A DNA stretch of 7,136 nucleotides from Candidatus Margulisiibacteriota bacterium (GTDB taxonomy: Bacteria; Margulisbacteria; Termititenacia; Termititenacales; Termititenacaceae): positions 1 to 7,136 of the forward strand of contig JAISEH010000056.1 of assembly GCA_031264205.1 (NCBI GenBank), given 5' to 3'. Under the pieces are notes generated by a model that searched no databases, was not told the DNA's origin, and saw only the letters and a list, made by a program, of their open reading frames with translations. A program made the position numbers and the translations under genes. Below, in pieces: positions 4,560 to 7,136 of the stretch (positions within the stretch are counted from its first letter, which is position 1; every line of letters starts with the position of its first letter).

Positions 4560-5333
4560 ATGGCTGGCGGGACTATAGAAGACAGCGTTATTGCCAAATT
4601 AAAACTTGATGAATTGCAACCCGAGGAAAAACCGGCGGCTCTGCTGGCTTATTTTAATTCCGTCATTACCGGCAAGATCCGCACCAGCCCGATCGAGTTG
4701 AAAGCCGTGCTCGGGCTGCTCTGTACTTACAAAGACCTGGACAAAAAAAGAGAGGCGGTCGCTTATCTCAACACGCATCAAATCTCGATCGAGCATTTTT
4801 TCAGCGACAATATGCAGCGTTTTGACCGCTTTGAATTCAAGCCGTATTTTCTGCGGCTCAAAGGTATCGAGCCAGGCCGCGAGTTTGCCGTGCCGGTCAA
4901 TGCGCGGCGCAATTTTGAGAATATTCAGCCGCTGAACACCAAGCTGTACAAAGACCTGCTGGAGAGCGATCAGCAAACTCTGCAGCTCAAAAAGGCCGCG
5001 CTGCAAAAAGTCGACTTGCAGGCTATCGCCGCGCGCCGCGCCGAGGAGAGTCGCAAGATTACCGACGCGCTCAATCAGCTCCGGTTGCGCGTGGACAAAG
5101 ACTTGCAGTCCGGCGCCGCGACCAAAGAACAGGTTTTGGCCAAACTGCGTTTTGTCGAGGAGCTTTATTTGCCGGAATTGCAGCTGCGCCACAACGAGCC
5201 GGCTTTGCAAAAACTGGCCGAAATGCTTTTTGCCGGTACGGAACAGACGGCGGTTGACGAAGTGTTCGGCTCTTTGAAAATGCCGCAAAAACAGCGTGAG
5301 GCTTTTTGCGAAGCGCTGGCTAAGAAAATTTAG
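4560..5333 (+). CDS. Unrecognised helical protein, first gene of a pair
   Basis: A 257-residue soluble protein that I do not recognise. It has no signal peptide and no membrane segment, so it is probably cytoplasmic. It begins MAGGTIEDSV. Residues about 20-80 look like a compact helical region (PEEKPAALLAYFNS, IELKAVLGLLCTY), 85-120 form a mixed region (FEFKPYFLRLKG, EFAVPVNARRNF), and 125-215 are rich in K, E, Q, R, L and A in a coiled-coil-like pattern. The C-terminus LQKLAEMLFAGTEQ...VFGSLKMPQKQREAFCEAL is again helical. The start is set by the Shine-Dalgarno at 4548-4553. The next gene begins 13 bases after the stop, so the two form an operon. Weak resemblance of the C-terminal pattern to TyeA-like type III secretion gatekeeper proteins is noted, without confidence. 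Confidence 0.85.
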   Translation: MAGGTIEDSVIAKLKLDELQPEEKPAALLAYFNSVITGKIRTSPIELKAVLGLLCTYKDLDKKREAVAYLNTHQISIEHFFSDNMQRFDRFEFKPYFLRLKGIEPGREFAVPVNARRNFENIQPLNTKLYKDLLESDQQTLQLKKAALQKVDLQAIAARRAEESRKITDALNQLRLRVDKDLQSGAATKEQVLAKLRFVEELYLPELQLRHNEPALQKLAEMLFAGTEQTAVDEVFGSLKMPQKQREAFCEALAKKI

Positions 5334-5334
5334 A

Positions 5335-5342
5335 AAAGGAGA
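5335..5342 (+). promoter_or_regulatory. Shine-Dalgarno of the 537-aa gene
   Basis: AAAAGGAG directly follows the previous stop codon, and its GGAG ends about five bases before the ATG at 5347. It supports this start over an in-frame ATG at 5296, which lies inside the preceding gene. Confidence 0.75.
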
Positions 5343-5346
5343 ATCC

Positions 5347-6960
5347 ATGCCGCAGGGTGAAGTAATTGAGGATTTTTTCACCAGCGCAGCTGGCGCGAAG
5401 GCAGGCAGCGCAGCTGGCGCGAAGGCGAACAGCGCAGCTGGAGCGAAAGCGAACAGCGCAGCTGGCGCGAAAGCGGGCAGCGCAGCTGGCGCAGCAAACG
5501 ACGAAGCTCCGGCGGACGACGCGGCTCCCGCGCTGCCCAAAGATCTGCTGCCGCCGGTCAGCAATACCGCGACAGCGGTGCTCGACACCGGCGCTTTTTT
5601 TGCCAATACCGCGGAAGAATTGCGCCAGCACAAATCGACGCGCGCGGCGCATCAGCGTTTGGGGCGCAAGTCCGGCGAATTGGCGCGGACGATTTTTGGC
5701 GAATTTGTCGACAGTCGCGACGCGGCACAGGTACGGCGCGCCGCGCGCCACACGTATTTATTGCTGCGGCAGGGCGGCCTCAAAGAAGCGGCCGCTCAAT
5801 TCAAAATCATGCCAGATGATCTGCAAGAGGAAATTTTTTTTATTTTGCTCGACGCGGAGTCTGGTTATGACCTGCGGCCGCTGCGCGCGGCTCTGGGTCA
5901 GCTGGCGCGCGGCGCACGGCTTTCGACGGAGCTAAAATCGCGCGCGGCAGAAATTTTAAAAGACGGCAAACAGGGTTATTTGGCCGAGCTGACAGCCAGT
6001 CTCCGCGGTTCGCTGCACGCTGTCGCTGAACAGCTCGACAATGTTTCATTGCCGTCCACCAGGCCGGAATTCAAAAAAATGGAAAAAGATATTTACCGCC
6101 TCAAAGACGCCGCGCTGAATGCCGCTTATGCCGCGCTGGACGAACGCTTCACCGCTTTTTCCGGCCTGATCGCGGAAAATCAAAAATTATTTCTGGAGCG
6201 GCAGATCGGCTTGAAAGAATTTGCCTGCTATTTAGACGCCGCGGCGCTCGCGCTGGACAATGTTTGTGATGATTTTTATGCGCGGCTGGATATTTCCAAT
6301 ACGGAGCGCGGCGCGGATTTTAGTTTGCTGAAAAACGCTGTGCTATCCGAGCAAGCCAAAAGATATGCCGCTCTAGCCGCGTTGCTGCGGCGGGAATACG
6401 AGCAAAGCGGCGGGACACTGGTGCTTAAATTAAAATCCGACGCTTATTTTTTGGTCAACACCGCGCTGAGCGGTTTGGACGCCGTGCCTTTGAGCGTCTT
6501 GTTTTGTGATCTGGAAGCAGAGGCCGCGCCGCTGAATATTCCGGCCGATCTGAATTTTTTGGACGGCTGCTATGAATACAGCAGCCGGTACAAGAGCGGC
6601 ACCGCGATCGCTTTTGATGTGCTGGTCAAATTGATCCGGCAGGATGTCCGGGTGGTCAGCCAGTGGGACAAAACTAAGATTGACGAGCTGCGCAGGCTGG
6701 CGGAGTTTTACGCGCAGACCAGAGCCGCGTTGCAGGATTTTGCCAAAAAACTGGAAAACAGCAGAGAGATCAAAAAGATGGAGCTGGCGCAGCTGCTTGT
6801 GAATATGGGCGCGCGTTTTTTGCAGGACCTCGGCAAAGCGCTAAAAAGTTTAAATAAAAACGCGGCTGTGCAGGAGACGCTGGCGCAATACCGCTTCCTG
6901 CTGGAAGACACACGCTGGCTGCAAAATATCGGTTTGTTTTGTCAGTATGCTTCTGTCTGA
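5347..6960 (+). CDS. Unrecognised large helical protein with N-terminal Ala/Gly/Lys repeat
   Basis: A 537-residue soluble protein that I do not recognise; no signal peptide or membrane segment. Layout: a short head MPQGEVIEDFF (1-11), an eight-residue repeat S-A-A-G-A-K-A-[G/N] in four full copies plus a part copy (13-50), an acidic Pro/Ala linker (52-70), then an almost wholly helical body to the end. The body has a probable globular helical stretch (about 78-235), a possible coiled-coil (240-280), and further helices rich in L, A, K, R and E. Two Trp-containing segments occur near the end (VSQWDKTK at 437-444; DTRWLQNIGLF at 521-531). The start is fixed by AAAGGAG 13 bases after the previous gene. 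The head and the upstream protein's head both carry I-E-D after a Gly. The design of disordered head plus helical body suggests a scaffold, secreted or partner-binding protein; this is inference. Confidence 0.87.
   Translation: MPQGEVIEDFFTSAAGAKAGSAAGAKANSAAGAKANSAAGAKAGSAAGAANDEAPADDAAPALPKDLLPPVSNTATAVLDTGAFFANTAEELRQHKSTRAAHQRLGRKSGELARTIFGEFVDSRDAAQVRRAARHTYLLLRQGGLKEAAAQFKIMPDDLQEEIFFILLDAESGYDLRPLRAALGQLARGARLSTELKSRAAEILKDGKQGYLAELTASLRGSLHAVAEQLDNVSLPSTRPEFKKMEKDIYRLKDAALNAAYAALDERFTAFSGLIAENQKLFLERQIGLKEFACYLDAAALALDNVCDDFYARLDISNTERGADFSLLKNAVLSEQAKRYAALAALLRREYEQSGGTLVLKLKSDAYFLVNTALSGLDAVPLSVLFCDLEAEAAPLNIPADLNFLDGCYEYSSRYKSGTAIAFDVLVKLIRQDVRVVSQWDKTKIDELRRLAEFYAQTRAALQDFAKKLENSREIKKMELAQLLVNMGARFLQDLGKALKSLNKNAAVQETLAQYRFLLEDTRWLQNIGLFCQYASV
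5383..5496 (+). repeat. 24-bp in-frame tandem repeat
   Basis: Four full 24-base units (5383-5406, 5407-5430, 5431-5454, 5455-5478) and an 18-base partial unit (5479-5496) each begin AGCGCAGCTGG and encode S-A-A-G-A-K-A-[G/N]. Differences between units are mostly single third-position changes plus the Gly/Asn switch. The length is a multiple of three, so copy changes would alter protein length without shifting the frame. Confidence 0.95.
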
Positions 6961-6996
6961 CACTCGATATCCCCACTGCGTTTATTGACATAGTTC

Positions 6997-7014
6997 GTGC
7001 CTGTCCCTATTTAC
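6997..7014 (+). repeat. GTGCCTGTC-containing dispersed motif downstream of the operon
   Basis: GTGCCTGTCCCTATTTAC lies 36 bases after the 537-aa gene. Its first nine bases repeat 4489-4497, in the same orientation, on the other side of the operon. From memory, similar GTGCCTGTCCC words are common near REP-associated (Y1) transposase genes in many genomes; no such gene is in this window. Confidence 0.4.
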
Positions 7015-7022
7015 GCTGAAAC

Positions 7023-7136
7023 TCATACTCGCAATAATAATTCCTTTTTGGCGGAGTTTCTGAGATAAGCGGTGATCTCTAATCCCATATCGAGGCTGTC
7101 CAAATAATCAATCAAAGTGGAAATCCGCATGTCTTT
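7023..7136 (-). CDS. C-terminus of a probable XRE/HigA-type antitoxin (rest outside window)
   Basis: The minus strand is open from the right edge to a TGA at 7025-7023, giving the last 37 residues of a protein whose start lies beyond the window. The text MRISTLIDYLDSLDMGLEI (from the third visible residue), then a charged stretch and LLLRV, resembles the end of XRE-family antitoxins. In those, a helix worded like ISTLxxYxxALG follows the helix-turn-helix and leads to a short beta-strand such as LEIxA. If so, a toxin gene (HigB/RelE-like) would normally lie beside it. The helix-turn-helix itself is not in the window, so the call depends on this tail only. It converges on the 537-aa gene with 62 bases between stops. 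Confidence 0.6.
   Translation of the reverse strand, partial: KDMRISTLIDYLDSLDMGLEITAYLRNSAKKELLLRV

Noticed and set aside
5296..5346. Upstream start at 5296 for the 537-aa protein
   Set aside because: It lies inside the preceding gene with no ribosome site, while AAAGGAG sits properly before the ATG at 5347.
4599..5633. Long minus-strand open frame (344 codons) across both helical-protein genes
   Set aside because: It is antisense to two genes with Shine-Dalgarno sites and sensible spacing, its product contains a repeat that is only the complement of the 24-bp units, and its composition (Ala/Phe/Leu/Gln runs) resembles no protein. It is a by-product of GC-rich codon use.
6985..7013. Plus-strand promoter with TTGACA at 6985
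   Set aside because: The -35 is perfect, but the sequence at the right distance (TATTTA) is a poor -10 and no plus-strand gene follows within the window.
1..7136. CRISPR array
   Set aside because: The only regularly repeated block is the coding 24-bp repeat, which has no spacers.

Overview
This is a bacterial chromosomal fragment. It carries bacterial-type tRNA genes and housekeeping genes, most of it GC-rich with scattered A/T runs, plus one clearly AT-richer block at about 2530-3215. No phylum can be named with confidence. The archaeal-type phosphoglycerate mutase, the plain bacterial tRNAs and the two unrecognised helical proteins would fit an uncultured or deep-branching Gram-negative-type lineage, but that is only an impression.

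Layout. Positions 1-718 (+) hold the 3' part of a DusB-type tRNA-dihydrouridine synthase, overlapping tail to tail with a minus-strand pair: an archaeal-type cofactor-independent phosphoglycerate mutase (2142-988) followed by a small FmdB-type zinc-ribbon protein (1001-663). Positions 2143-2359 have no gene. They hold a tandem copy of the tRNA-Arg promoter and tRNA 5' end, and the first copy is split by 72 bp of hairpin-forming sequence. tRNA-Arg(UCU) and tRNA-His(GUG) follow on the plus strand. Next comes an AT-rich, probably acquired, two-gene module on the minus strand: a PIN-domain toxin and a 66-aa putative antitoxin overlapping by one base. A beta-phosphoglucomutase-like HAD hydrolase (minus) and dephospho-CoA kinase CoaE (plus) diverge from a 29-bp gap. 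A leader with strong hairpins (about 4435-4559) then precedes two consecutive unrecognised, mostly helical, soluble proteins of 257 and 537 aa. The second has an eight-residue Ala/Gly/Lys/Ser repeat near its N-terminus. The right edge carries the last 37 codons of what looks like an XRE/HigA-type antitoxin on the minus strand.

Functional reading. The left half is ordinary translation, glycolysis and cofactor metabolism. The accessory content is the toxin-antitoxin module beside the tRNAs, the broken tRNA copy, and the two-gene operon at 4560-6960, which is flanked on both sides by the same GTGCCTGTC word. Several genes that begin transcription units have a -10-like hexamer 6-7 nt before the ATG and no clear Shine-Dalgarno (leaderless style). 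Three genes that lie inside operons or behind a leader have good Shine-Dalgarno sites.
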